A stretch of DNA of 24,645 bases from Alphaproteobacteria bacterium (GTDB taxonomy: Bacteria > Pseudomonadota > Alphaproteobacteria > Rhizobiales > Aestuariivirgaceae): assembly GCA_020441605.1 (NCBI GenBank), contig JAGRLX010000141.1, forward strand, positions 1 to 24,645, written 5' to 3'. The notes under the pieces are model-generated. The model worked only from the letters and a program-made list of their open reading frames with translations, made no database searches and was not told the origin of the DNA. How positions within the stretch are numbered: the first letter of the stretch is position 1; the number at the start of each line of letters is the position of its first letter. Shown in pieces: positions 1 through 7,278 of the stretch. Both the position numbers and the translations under genes were made by a program.

Positions 1-61
1 CTCACGCCCTGGCGGAGTTTCGCCAAGGATGCTGCGCCCTTCGAAGGCTGACATTTCCGTC

Positions 62-80
62 GCCCGAGCGGTTCTCGGGC
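62..80. promoter_or_regulatory. Hairpin between the left window edge and the holin gene
   Basis: GCCCGAG (62-68) and CTCGGGC (74-80) form a perfect 7-bp stem with a 5-nt loop. It lies just upstream of the holin-like start. No T-run follows it, so it is not a clear intrinsic terminator. It may end transcription of an upstream prophage gene or act as a leader structure for the lysis genes. Confidence 0.35.
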
Positions 81-100
81 AATTCCCACAGGAGAAAACC

Positions 101-307
101 ATGTACGACGTGAAGTCTTTCTTCGCCTCCAAGACGATTTGGGGCGGTCTCATCGCCCTCGTTGCCAGCGCCGCCGCCATCTGGGGCTATTCGATCACGC
201 CCGCCGATCAGGCGCAGATCGTCGAACTCATCACCGGCATCGGCGGCATTGTTGGCAGCGTGCTCGCCATCTATGGCCGCATCGTTGCCACCAGGAAAAT
301 CGCATGA
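101..307 (+). CDS. Small phage holin-like membrane protein
   Basis: This 68-residue protein has two hydrophobic stretches, at about residues 13-33 and 42-62, separated by a short polar turn (TPADQAQ), and a basic C-terminal tail (GRIVATRKIA). That is the layout of a two-segment holin that would permeabilise the inner membrane at lysis. I chose the ATG at 101 because AGGAG lies about 7 nt upstream; an in-frame upstream ATG at 29 has no ribosome site and would add non-hydrophobic residues. The gene overlaps the next one by 4 bp (ATGA), which implies translational coupling. The two downstream spanin-like genes support the lysis role. No endolysin is visible; it may lie left of the window. The holin call rests on topology and context rather than a recognised signature. 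Confidence 0.6.
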   Translation: MYDVKSFFASKTIWGGLIALVASAAAIWGYSITPADQAQIVELITGIGGIVGSVLAIYGRIVATRKIA

Positions 308-531
308 ACTGGCTCTCGGCCCTGGCGGCGCTCGCGCGGGTTCTTGCCGCCATCTTCGACATGGCGCGCGAGACCCAGGCGCGGGGCGCCGGCCGGGCCG
401 AGGCTGTTGCCGAGGCTTCAACCCATGCACTTGATCTCATCCGCAAGGCACGCGATGCGCGCCGCGCTGCTGCTGACGCCGCTTCTGACCCTTCAAGGCT
501 GCGCGACGACGACGGGTTCCGCCGGGACTGA
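304..531 (+). CDS. Rz-like inner-membrane spanin (prophage lysis)
   Basis: This 75-residue protein starts with a hydrophobic segment (about residues 2-19) and continues as an Ala/Arg/Glu-rich amphipathic helix, ending in a charged tail (RLRDDDGFRRD). This is the form of a phage inner spanin (Rz): an N-terminal membrane anchor with a periplasmic helix. Tails of this type are familiar to me from small lysis proteins of Rhizobiales prophages; that is recall, not a search. The start overlaps the holin-like stop (ATGA). A lipoprotein gene is nested out of frame in its 3' half and runs past its stop, the classical Rz/Rz1 arrangement. Confidence 0.55.
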   Translation: MNWLSALAALARVLAAIFDMARETQARGAGRAEAVAEASTHALDLIRKARDARRAAADAASDPSRLRDDDGFRRD

Positions 532-664
532 CGCCATTGCGTGTTCGGCATTCGAACCAATCCGGTGGTCGGCGAAGGATACCGACGAGACCATCCGGCA
601 AGTAAAGGAACACAACGCTGCCTGGCGAGCTGTCTGCGCAGGTGAATCTGGCGGTCCTGAATAA
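455..664 (+). CDS. Rz1-like outer-membrane spanin lipoprotein, nested in the Rz-like gene
   Basis: This 69-residue protein begins with a short lipoprotein signal peptide (MRAALLLTPLLTLQGC). The lipobox is LQGC and Cys16 is the predicted lipidated residue. The mature part is polar, with two further cysteines and the segment WSAKDTDETIRQVKEHNAAW, a pattern common in small lysis lipoproteins of alphaproteobacterial phages. It overlaps the Rz-like gene in another frame for its first 77 bases. An alternative start at 425 would add ten residues before the signal peptide. The known family role is to bridge the outer membrane to the inner spanin during the last step of lysis. The nested arrangement makes the pair more convincing than either protein alone. 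Confidence 0.6.
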   Translation: MRAALLLTPLLTLQGCATTTGSAGTDAIACSAFEPIRWSAKDTDETIRQVKEHNAAWRAVCAGESGGPE

Positions 665-1005
665 TTGCGGCCGGTGTTTCCCAGGGGTCGGTCGAAAGTG
701 ACTTGGCAGCTGCAGCCAAATGTAGAGAGCGTATTCAGGTCTTTCTCCTAGGTTCTGCGGACAATAAAGGTGACAATCTGTTCGCATAACGGAGGTTGTG
801 GAAGAAAGCAGACTGCTTGTCTGGAGTAGAGGAGGCCTTTTCCATGGCGACCATTCACTGCGATGCTATGAGAGTCGGGGATAGCTTTCGAAGGCACTGA
901 TGCATCGGCTTTTAATCGGGCCAGCAAGGTGCTTAAGAGCGACAGGTCCTCAACTGCAACACCATAAGTGTCAGCCACGACTTCACAAGACTGGGATCAG
1001 GCACA
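665..1005. other. 341-bp region without a convincing gene
   Basis: No credible coding sequence is seen. The base composition is visibly more AT-rich than the prophage genes to the left. A perfect 6-bp inverted repeat with a 1-nt centre (AAGCAG A CTGCTT, 806-818) is present. On the minus strand, about 890-990 can be read as roughly 30 residues (VADTYGVAVEDLSLLSTLLARLKA) that loosely resemble the C-terminus of a ketopantoate reductase-like protein, closed upstream by an in-frame TGA. This may be a gene relic. The region probably contains the promoter of the P5CR-like gene and may include a prophage boundary; no tRNA or clear att repeat was recognised. Confidence 0.5.
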
Positions 1006-1773
1006 ATGTACCGTTTGGGATTTGTGGGAACAGGGGCGATCACCTCTGCAATCGTTCGGGGAATTAAAGCTTCCCAATTGAAAGAATGGCCAGTGTTGCT
1101 GTCGCCCCGGAGCGCAGATATTTCGGCCGAATTGGCACGTTCAATGCCTGGAGTGAGAGTCTCGCAGAGCAATCAAGGCGTCGTTGATGAATCGGATATT
1201 GTCTTCTTTGCCATTCGTCCGCAGATTGCTGAGGACGTGATCACGCCTCTGCGGTTCAAGCCGAGTCAGCGGATCATTAGTCTGGTGGCCGCATTGGATA
1301 TCGAAACAGTTCGCAACTGGACCGGTGTCGAATCTGTGGTGCGGGCAATTCCGCTCACCTTCGTGGAGCGCTGCCGCGGCGTGACCCCGGTATTCCCTGC
1401 CAACGATGAGGCCGCAATAATTTTCCAGGAACTGGGGGGCTGCATTCAGGTTTCCGACATTCATGTGTTCGATGCTTATGCCGCCGCAGGTGCGCTCATG
1501 AGCACCTATTTCGGGATCATTGAAACGGCGCGGGAATGGCTTGCCGGCCAGGGCTTGCCGAGTGAAGATGCTACGCTTTATCTCCGCAATCTGTTCGGCA
1601 GCCTTGGAGATGTTCTACGCGAGAAGCCGCTCGCGCTCTCGGAGCTTCAAGAAGCTCATGCGACCCGAGGCGGGTTGAACGAACTTGCGAATTCCACGTT
1701 CGTGGCTTCCGGTGGCAAAGTAGCGCTTTGCGACGGGCTTTCGGCCGTGCTTGCGCGCATTCATGGGGAATGA
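1006..1773 (+). CDS. Divergent pyrroline-5-carboxylate reductase-like NAD(P)-binding protein
   Basis: This 255-residue protein starts with a Rossmann motif (GFVGTGAIT, about residues 5-13) and has the P5CR-type strand IVFFAIRPQIAEDV, where canonical ProC has VxKPQ. The C-terminal half should be the helical dimerisation domain, but the SGSGPAY and TSPGGTT motifs are not conserved. In their place are AAAGALMSTYFG and HATRGGLNE. It therefore belongs to the ProC superfamily but is probably not the housekeeping enzyme; it may act on a related imino acid. A canonical ProC lies at the other end of the window, so the island has two paralogues. The gene stands alone, convergent with the MOSC gene 26 bp downstream. 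The ribosome site before ATG 1006 is weak. Confidence 0.75.
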   Translation: MYRLGFVGTGAITSAIVRGIKASQLKEWPVLLSPRSADISAELARSMPGVRVSQSNQGVVDESDIVFFAIRPQIAEDVITPLRFKPSQRIISLVAALDIETVRNWTGVESVVRAIPLTFVERCRGVTPVFPANDEAAIIFQELGGCIQVSDIHVFDAYAAAGALMSTYFGIIETAREWLAGQGLPSEDATLYLRNLFGSLGDVLREKPLALSELQEAHATRGGLNELANSTFVASGGKVALCDGLSAVLARIHGE

Positions 1774-1799
1774 ACGGGGTAACTCCTCGATGTCGTGTA

Positions 1800-2354
1800 T
1801 CATTTCAGTTTTTGCACGCGGTCGCCGAGGGTTACACGCCCGTCCTTGATCACCCTTGCATAGATGCCGCGAAGCTTCAGGTCTCGTCCAACTCCCGTGT
1901 TGACAAAGACACAGGCATCACGGCCGTAACGACGAATGAAGGACCCGCATCCCGTATGGGGAACGGGGCTGATCTCGAGTTCTGCTGATCCGATGCTGAT
2001 CTGCTGACCGGGCCGCAGGTTGTCGGGCGAGAGATCCATGTCGATAAAGAGATTATTGCCGGACGCGGCCCAATTTTCGCGGCAGGTTGCGATGAGATCG
2101 ATGAATCGCGAATTCATGATGCTGATCTGAACATTTGGGTCGGGTGATCCATCGGAGAGTGATTTCCAGCAGCCCTTGGACCAATGGTCCCCCTTCACGC
2201 CATAGGCACCGCTGATTTCCGAGGAGTAGAGATCAAAGCGTTCGCCAGATTCGGGACGCGTGACGATGCCCAGAAGAGAACCGTCGTCTTTCGGTGAGTC
2301 AAGGACCTGCCGAAGCCCTGATTCTATCTCCTGCGTTGAAAGATGCCTGAACAT
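1800..2354 (-). CDS. MOSC domain-containing protein
   Basis: This 184-residue protein has the MOSC (molybdenum cofactor sulfurase C-terminal) fold signature: DLYSSEISGAYGVKGDHW near residues 40-57, DMDLSPDNLRPGQQISIGSAELEISP, then a PHTGCGSF segment with the conserved cysteine, and a GRVTLGDRV end. Stand-alone MOSC proteins of the YiiM/YuaD type bind Mo-cofactor or act in detoxifying N-hydroxylated compounds or carrying sulfur; which applies here cannot be read. I prefer the start at 2354; a start at 2390 would add 12 residues without a good ribosome site. It is convergent with the P5CR-like gene and lies downstream of the racemase remnant on the same strand. Confidence 0.75.
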   Translation of the reverse strand: MFRHLSTQEIESGLRQVLDSPKDDGSLLGIVTRPESGERFDLYSSEISGAYGVKGDHWSKGCWKSLSDGSPDPNVQISIMNSRFIDLIATCRENWAASGNNLFIDMDLSPDNLRPGQQISIGSAELEISPVPHTGCGSFIRRYGRDACVFVNTGVGRDLKLRGIYARVIKDGRVTLGDRVQKLK

Positions 2355-2399
2355 GTGTGATTCCCTGGCTGCTAGGTGAATTTCCTGCAAATGCCGCGC

Positions 2400-2558
2400 T
2401 TATGCCCAGATGTCTCCGACGGTGAAGCCTTCAGCAAATGGGTCGCCTTGATGCAGCACAATTGTATGCAATCCGGATATCCAGCTTTTTCCTGTCACCA
2501 TAGGTATAATGGTAGGCGTACCAGCCATCGTCGTCTCTTCGATCAAGCGCCTGGTGGT
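2400..2558 (-). pseudogene. C-terminal remnant of a proline racemase / 4-hydroxyproline 2-epimerase gene
   Basis: Reading the minus strand gives 52 codons between an in-frame TAA (2559-2561) and the stop at 2400-2402. The product contains LIEETTMAGTPTIIPMVTGK, then WISGLHTIVL, then DPFAEGFTVGDIW. This matches the C-terminal end of the proline racemase superfamily (the pattern ETT..G.PAIIP.ITG.AWITG, then DPFPEGF..GD.W), which includes proline racemase, 4-hydroxyproline 2-epimerase and trans-3-hydroxyproline dehydratase. Family proteins are over 300 residues, so about 85% is missing, including both catalytic cysteines. It lies 13 nt behind the kinase stop on the same strand, so the kinase operon may once have ended with this gene. 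A 42-residue reading from ATG 2528 is possible but would not be active. Confidence 0.65.
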
Positions 2559-2571
2559 TTAATCGTGTTGG

Positions 2572-4092
2572 TTAACCAGCGCGCTTGAAAGATGGAGCGA
2601 GTTCTTTCATCAGCAGTTTGTATTCGGCGAGCATGCCGTCATACAAAGGCTTCTGCGTCTTGTCTGGCGTGTAAGCGAGATCATAGGCCGCAATTCTTGA
2701 TGCAGTTTCCGCAACCGACTTCCACACACCCGCCGCTACGCCACCGAGGATGGCCGCACCGAGGCAGGCCGCAATGTCGGTCGTCTTCATCGTGTGGACA
2801 GGCAAGCCGGTGGCGTTGGACTTGATCTGACACCAGGCCTTGCTCTTGGCACCGCCGCTCAACGAACGTACTTCGTTGACATCGACTCCCAGCGCGCGTG
2901 TTGCTTCCACCATGCGCATCAACACCATGACGACGCCTTCCATGATGCCGCGGGCGAAATGTGCCTTGCCGTGGGCGAGCGTCACGTTCAGGAAGGTCGC
3001 TTTGGCGAAGGTGTTGGTATCCGGCGGGCCCGCACCTTGGAGATGCGGCAGGAAGCGCAGGCCATCCGCGCCAGGCGGAGTGTTTTCAACGGCGTGGTCG
3101 ATCAAAGCATAGGCGTTGACACCGCTGGTGCGCTCCAGCTCCATCTCCGCGCCGCAGAAAGCGTCGCGAAACCAGCGCATGTTCATGCCGCCGGTGGAAT
3201 ACGAACTCACCATATACATGCCGGGAATGCCGCTCGCGAAGCAGGGCATTTCTCCGGAGGGATCGATGACGAGCTTGTCGGTCGTTGCGACTGATGCCAA
3301 CGCTGCTCCGGTGCTTTCGGAGAAAATGCCGGGCTTCACGTTGCCGACGCCGATGGCGCCGCAAGCTTGATCCAGCGCGCCGAGGCAGATGAGCGTGTCA
3401 GGTGACAGGCCAAAAGCTTTCGCAGCCTCTGCCGTTACCGTCTGAATGGCCGTGCCGGGGTGGCAAATTTCGGGAAGCTGATGTTCTTGCACACCCAGAA
3501 GCGCCAGCATCGCCGGCCAATATTTGCGTGTGTTGATGTCCCAGTACATCGTGGAGCAGAGAAGCGAGTCCTCCGCCACGTAGCGGCCGGTCAGCAAGAA
3601 AATGAAATAGTCTTCAATAAGCAGGAATTTGGTTGTCTTTTCAAAGATATCCGGCTCGTGCTTTTTCACCCACATGACCTTTGAGGCGGGCCATGTGGCG
3701 GCCATGCCGACCTGGCCCGTAGTCTTGTGCACGATGGCGCGGCCAAGTTGTTCTTCCAGCCAAGCAGCTTCGGCGCTTGCACGGTTGTCCATCCACACGA
3801 TCGCATTTCGCAGCGGCTTGTTGTGTTCATCGAGGAAGAACAGGGTTTCGCCCTGTGCGGAAAGGCCGAGCGAGACAATACTGTTCTTGTCAACACCCGA
3901 GCTCCTGATCGCTGCGGCGATGGCCATCTTGAACGCATCAATATAGGCCTGGGCATCGAGCTCAACGATGACGGGGGAGGGCGTCAGCAGTGTATACTCG
4001 CAGGTGTGGCTGCCCTTCGCTTCGCCCTTTTCGTCGAAGACAGCGGCCTTTATGGCCGTTGTCCCGATATCGACACCCAAAACATATTTCAT
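2572..4092 (-). CDS. FGGY-family carbohydrate kinase (xylulokinase-like)
   Basis: This 506-residue protein has the usual FGGY length. The N-terminal phosphate motif is LGVDIGTTAIKAAVFD (5-20), followed by GLSAQGE (76-82) and VWMDNRA (99-105). The catalytic aspartate is expected at D241 in GALDQACGAIG, and the C-terminal signature is LSGGAKSKAWCQ. The family phosphorylates sugars or polyols with ATP; the sequence resembles xylulokinase/gluconokinase types, but the substrate cannot be called. It is the last intact gene of a minus-strand operon after the TIM-barrel and cupin genes (27 bp after the cupin stop) behind a sigma-54 promoter. Because a GlpD-like dehydrogenase lies in the same window, a polyol-phosphate pathway is one reading. 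The racemase remnant directly downstream is the odd feature. Confidence 0.85.
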   Translation of the reverse strand: MKYVLGVDIGTTAIKAAVFDEKGEAKGSHTCEYTLLTPSPVIVELDAQAYIDAFKMAIAAAIRSSGVDKNSIVSLGLSAQGETLFFLDEHNKPLRNAIVWMDNRASAEAAWLEEQLGRAIVHKTTGQVGMAATWPASKVMWVKKHEPDIFEKTTKFLLIEDYFIFLLTGRYVAEDSLLCSTMYWDINTRKYWPAMLALLGVQEHQLPEICHPGTAIQTVTAEAAKAFGLSPDTLICLGALDQACGAIGVGNVKPGIFSESTGAALASVATTDKLVIDPSGEMPCFASGIPGMYMVSSYSTGGMNMRWFRDAFCGAEMELERTSGVNAYALIDHAVENTPPGADGLRFLPHLQGAGPPDTNTFAKATFLNVTLAHGKAHFARGIMEGVVMVLMRMVEATRALGVDVNEVRSLSGGAKSKAWCQIKSNATGLPVHTMKTTDIAACLGAAILGGVAAGVWKSVAETASRIAAYDLAYTPDKTQKPLYDGMLAEYKLLMKELAPSFKRAG

Positions 4093-4119
4093 ATCAGACC
4101 CTCACTTGCCATCCGCCTG

Positions 4120-4449
4120 CTACATTTCGCTCGGTGCGAGGCTCCAGGTGATGATGGCGTTATCCAATCCGATATTGGTGAGCTGGTGCGGAATGGTTGG
4201 CGGCACGAGAACCGCATCGCCTTCGTGCATTTCATAGTAGGTCTCGCCCACGCGCAGCAGCACGGTGCCGCGATGGCAGAAAAATACTTCGTGCGAGTTG
4301 ACATGGCCGTGGTCGACGGCGCCGGTCTGGCCAGGACTCAGCTGCGACGAGCCGAAGGTGAGCTTCTCGGTCTTATAATAGAGGCGGCACATTTCTGCGC
4401 CTTCCATGAAGATCTTGCAGTCCGATGCCTTCTTGATTTCACTGTTCAT
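4120..4449 (-). CDS. Single-domain cupin protein
   Basis: This 109-residue protein has a single conserved beta-barrel. Cupin motif 1 is seen as DHGHVNSHEVFFCHRG (about residues 46-61), with His and Glu candidates for metal binding. Motif 2 is seen as GDAVLVPPTIPH (about 78-89), with its final histidine. Small cupins of this type act as sugar isomerases/epimerases, lyases or ligand sensors; the sequence does not decide. The ATG overlaps the end of the upstream TIM-barrel gene by 11 bp, implying coupled translation, and the kinase follows 27 bp downstream. An isomerase step before the kinase is plausible but inferred only from position. Confidence 0.75.
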   Translation of the reverse strand: MNSEIKKASDCKIFMEGAEMCRLYYKTEKLTFGSSQLSPGQTGAVDHGHVNSHEVFFCHRGTVLLRVGETYYEMHEGDAVLVPPTIPHQLTNIGLDNAIITWSLAPSEM

Positions 4450-5152
4450 GGGTGTCTTCCTCCGTGGCCTGTAGGGTTGGAATCGCGTTCATCAGCGCGA
4501 TGACTTTCTGAAGATTTGCGCGGACATCGCCATCGGCCACGAACTGCTTTTCAAACAGCGCACTGCCCATGGTGAAAGCGAAAGGATTGATATTATTGAC
4601 GATGCGGATGCGCTCTTCGCTGGAAATGCTGCCGGCGAGGATCACTTCCTTCTTGGATGCGGCAACGACTTTTTTGGCGAGTGCAACCGGATCGCCGTCG
4701 ATATAGCGATAGGCGATAAGATCGACGCCATGGGCGCCCGCGGCTTCGAGACGGCGGCAGTCTTCCGCAATCTCCTCCATGGTGCCTTCAAGAATGCAGG
4801 GACTGCCGCTCACGTCGCCCACAAAGGGGTAATAGCGGATTGGCTTGTCGCTCAGATAGTCGGCGACGGACTGGTAGAAGACGGTGCCGGTGAAATAGTC
4901 GAAGCCGAACTCCACCGCCATCCGGGCGGCATCAAGGCAGGACTCTTCGGTAAAAGTCACCACCTCAAGGCAGGTGGTCTTGCCGTGTTTTTTCATGGCG
5001 TCCAGCAGGGCGCGCGTTTCCTCGCGCGAGATGCCGACATTCTTGAAGCCCCAGAACTTAACGGGCAGGTCCTTGCAGGCGTCAAACACCGCCGCCGCAT
5101 CTTTGACGGTCACATCATTATGCGTCAACATGACGATGAGTTGCGCTTGCAC
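4439..5152 (-). CDS. TIM-barrel protein of uncertain function (HisA/TrpF-like phosphate-binding fold)
   Basis: The sequence alternates strands and helices as in a (beta/alpha)8 barrel: LIVMLTHNDVTV, VKFWGFKNVGI, TTCLEVVTF, FDYFTGTV, RYYPFVGDVSG, HGVDLIAYRY. It ends with VILAGSISSEERIR and FAFTMGSALFEKQF, the usual place of a phosphate-binding loop pair. I do not recognise a named enzyme; an aldolase or isomerase for a phosphorylated sugar would fit the kinase operon. Two GTG starts are possible. The one at 5164 is only about 10 nt from the expected sigma-54 transcript start. The one at 5152 has GTGAGG six bases upstream, so 5152 is preferred (237 residues). It is the first gene of the operon, and its end overlaps the cupin start. 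Confidence 0.65.
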   Translation of the reverse strand: MQAQLIVMLTHNDVTVKDAAAVFDACKDLPVKFWGFKNVGISREETRALLDAMKKHGKTTCLEVVTFTEESCLDAARMAVEFGFDYFTGTVFYQSVADYLSDKPIRYYPFVGDVSGSPCILEGTMEEIAEDCRRLEAAGAHGVDLIAYRYIDGDPVALAKKVVAASKKEVILAGSISSEERIRIVNNINPFAFTMGSALFEKQFVADGDVRANLQKVIALMNAIPTLQATEEDTHEQ

Positions 5153-5184
5153 CCAGAACCTCACAGATTGGTCGGTAAGGTTAA

Positions 5185-5200
5185 TGCAAGGGGTGTGCCA
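5185..5200 (-). promoter_or_regulatory. Sigma-54 promoter (-24/-12) of the TIM-barrel/cupin/kinase operon
   Basis: On the minus strand this reads TGGCACACCCCTTGCA, a full match to the sigma-54 consensus TGGCAC-N5-TTGCA with GG and GC exactly 12 bp apart. The transcript should start near 5174, giving a leader of about 22 nt to the GTG at 5152. The sigma-54 activator gene ends 40 bp upstream. No obvious copy of the TGTCGCAA activator motif was seen close to this promoter. Confidence 0.8.
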
Positions 5201-5240
5201 ATCGGATGTCGGCAGAGTCCGGCGGGCGCTTCGGAAAGCT

Positions 5241-7238
5241 TTACGCCGCTGGTTTGCGGCGGAAGGATTTCGCTTCGAGGCCGAACTGCTCCATCTTCCG
5301 GTAGAGGGTGCTGCGCGAGATATCGTGCTGTTTGGTAATGAGCGAAAGGTTGCCTCTGCAGCTCGTTAGGGCCTGGACCAGCCACTTCCGGAAGTTCTCA
5401 TCCAGTGACTCGCAGCCCATTTTGGTGGCGGGTGCGGTGCTGGCATCCAGCCGGCCGCTGACGGCGTTGGGCAGGTGCTGGCGCTTAAGCACATTGTCAT
5501 CGCAGAGAATGAGGGCCGTCTCGCAGGCATGTTCGAGTTCGCGCACATTGCCCTGCCAGTGGTGGCTGCACATGGCCTCCAGCCATTCCGCCGAGATCTT
5601 CACCTTCCGCTTTTGGGCGGCTGAAATGCTGTCCACGAAGTGGCGGATCAGTACTTCCGCATCGCCCGCCCGCTCCCGTAAAGGAGGAATTACCAGCTCA
5701 ACGCTGTTGAGGCGATAAAGCAGGTCCTCGCGAAATAGGCGCTTTTCGACCAATTCCCGAAGGCTCACATTGTTGGCGGAGATGACGTTCACATTGACGG
5801 GGATGGGTACCTTGCCGCCGATGCGCATGATTTCGTTCTGCTGCAGGGCGCGCAGAAGCTTGCCCTGAGCCTCCATCGGCAGGCTGCCGATTTCATCGAG
5901 AAACAGCGTGCCATTGTGCGCAAGCTCGAATTTCCCAACCGCTCCATTCTTGTTGGCGCCTGTGAAGGAGCCGGCCACATAGCCGAACAACTCGGCTTCG
6001 ATTAGGTCGCGCGGGATCGAGGCGCAGGAGATCGCCACAAAAGGCTGGGCGTGGCGCGGGCTAGCATTGTGAATGCCTTGCGCGAACAACTCCTTGCCGG
6101 TGCCGCTTTCGCCGATGATAAGGATACGGCTGGCCTTGCGGGCGATCTTCTTGGCAAGTTCGACGCAGTGTTTGAGCTGTGGAGATTTGCCACGAATATC
6201 TTCAAGCGAGTAGTGCGCGCGGTTTCCGCCAACCTGCGTGATGCCCAGCATGATCTGTTTTTCGGAGGCGAGAAATAGCGTCTTGCCGACCACCGTGTTG
6301 GTCGCATCGAGAAGCGGTTGTGCCCGGCATAACCATTTGTTTTCTCGCTTGTTTTTGATAGTGATGGAAATGCTGATTTTGCGCCGGTTTTCGGTCTGAT
6401 TCTCCAGTTCCTTCAGACTTCCTGCATCGAGGAAGATGACGAGTTCCTTGCCGGCAAGATCCGCAGACGGTGCTCCGAGAATATCTTCGGCAGCATGATT
6501 CACATATGTGATCTTGCCGTCCTTATCGAGGGCGATGATGCCATCCGGCATGGCGCCGCAAATCGAATAGACCATCGAGCTCAGGTAGTTTCGTGTCTCG
6601 TTCAGATGAATCCGCTGCAGTTGCAAGGTGATATTGTTGGCTGCAGCTGTCACCATCGATAGCGTCTTGTTGCTGAAGTTCTGAAGCGAACACGCAAGCG
6701 AGACGCAGGCCAGCACCTGGCCCTTGGCATCGAAAATGGGCGCGGCATAGCAGAGCGAGTTGTGGAACACTTCGAGATAATGCTCGCTGCCGCAGAGCGA
6801 AATGGATTTCTCCTCGCGCAGCGCAAGAGTGGTGGCGCGGGCGCTGAAATAGCGCGGCGCGCAATAGACCCCCGGCCTGTTGTAGTAGTTTTCCTGAACA
6901 CTGAGCTTTGCAAGATCACCAGTCACATGCAGGATCACGCCTTCCCGCGATGTGAGCATGGCAATGAACGGCGCTTCGTCCGTTGAGAATAGGATCATCT
7001 CGATCACCGGCTTGGCGATCTCGATAAGTTCGCGATAGCGCTGGAGCAGGGCCTTGAACTCGGGCCCCGGCAGGGTCATCGCATCCACGGCCTGACGCGG
7101 GTTCACGTCGCTCGCGCGGCAATCCTGCCAGGCGCGATACACATAGTCGGGCAGCGAGCCTGAGTTGATCTCATCGCCCGCGATGAACTGCTCCCACAGC
7201 TGCCGGGTATGAACCGTTCGAAAATCGCCGAGCGCCAT
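5241..7238 (-). CDS. Sigma-54-dependent transcriptional activator (AcoR-like, Fis-type HTH)
   Basis: This 665-residue protein has, in order: an AcoR-type N-terminal sensor region with a GAF-like domain (about 65-215), a PAS-like domain (about 220-325, MPDGIIALDKDGKITYVNHAA), an AAA+ sigma-54 interaction domain (about 345-580), and a Fis-type helix-turn-helix (about 620-655). Walker A is GESGTGKE (376-383), Walker B is GTLFLDEIG (443-451), and GNVRELEH (563-570) is the family signature. The sigma-54 contact loop is GSFTGA (423-428), not GAFTGA; the key Phe and Thr remain. Such proteins bind upstream sites and use ATP to open sigma-54 promoters when the sensor binds a small molecule. It sits between the two sigma-54 promoters in the window, so it very likely controls both. 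The effector is unknown. Confidence 0.93.
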   Translation of the reverse strand: MALGDFRTVHTRQLWEQFIAGDEINSGSLPDYVYRAWQDCRASDVNPRQAVDAMTLPGPEFKALLQRYRELIEIAKPVIEMILFSTDEAPFIAMLTSREGVILHVTGDLAKLSVQENYYNRPGVYCAPRYFSARATTLALREEKSISLCGSEHYLEVFHNSLCYAAPIFDAKGQVLACVSLACSLQNFSNKTLSMVTAAANNITLQLQRIHLNETRNYLSSMVYSICGAMPDGIIALDKDGKITYVNHAAEDILGAPSADLAGKELVIFLDAGSLKELENQTENRRKISISITIKNKRENKWLCRAQPLLDATNTVVGKTLFLASEKQIMLGITQVGGNRAHYSLEDIRGKSPQLKHCVELAKKIARKASRILIIGESGTGKELFAQGIHNASPRHAQPFVAISCASIPRDLIEAELFGYVAGSFTGANKNGAVGKFELAHNGTLFLDEIGSLPMEAQGKLLRALQQNEIMRIGGKVPIPVNVNVISANNVSLRELVEKRLFREDLLYRLNSVELVIPPLRERAGDAEVLIRHFVDSISAAQKRKVKISAEWLEAMCSHHWQGNVRELEHACETALILCDDNVLKRQHLPNAVSGRLDASTAPATKMGCESLDENFRKWLVQALTSCRGNLSLITKQHDISRSTLYRKMEQFGLEAKSFRRKPAA

Positions 7239-7278
7239 GCGTTCTCTTCTGCTTCTCCTCGACTGCCGCCCTCAAGAT

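Noticed and set aside
1..51. Reading frame 1 is open from the window edge to a TGA at 49-51 (ends SFAKDAAPFEG) and could be the end of an upstream prophage gene.
   Set aside because: Only 16 codons are visible and I recognise no family in them; it could equally be non-coding.
3991..3997. TGTATAC, a match to the GntR-type operator core.
   Set aside because: It lies inside the FGGY kinase coding region, has no partner 20 bp away and no nearby gene start.
4730..5338. 202-codon plus-strand frame opposite the TIM-barrel gene.
   Set aside because: It is antisense to a gene with clear fold-level signals and a sigma-54 promoter, and its product resembles no protein family.
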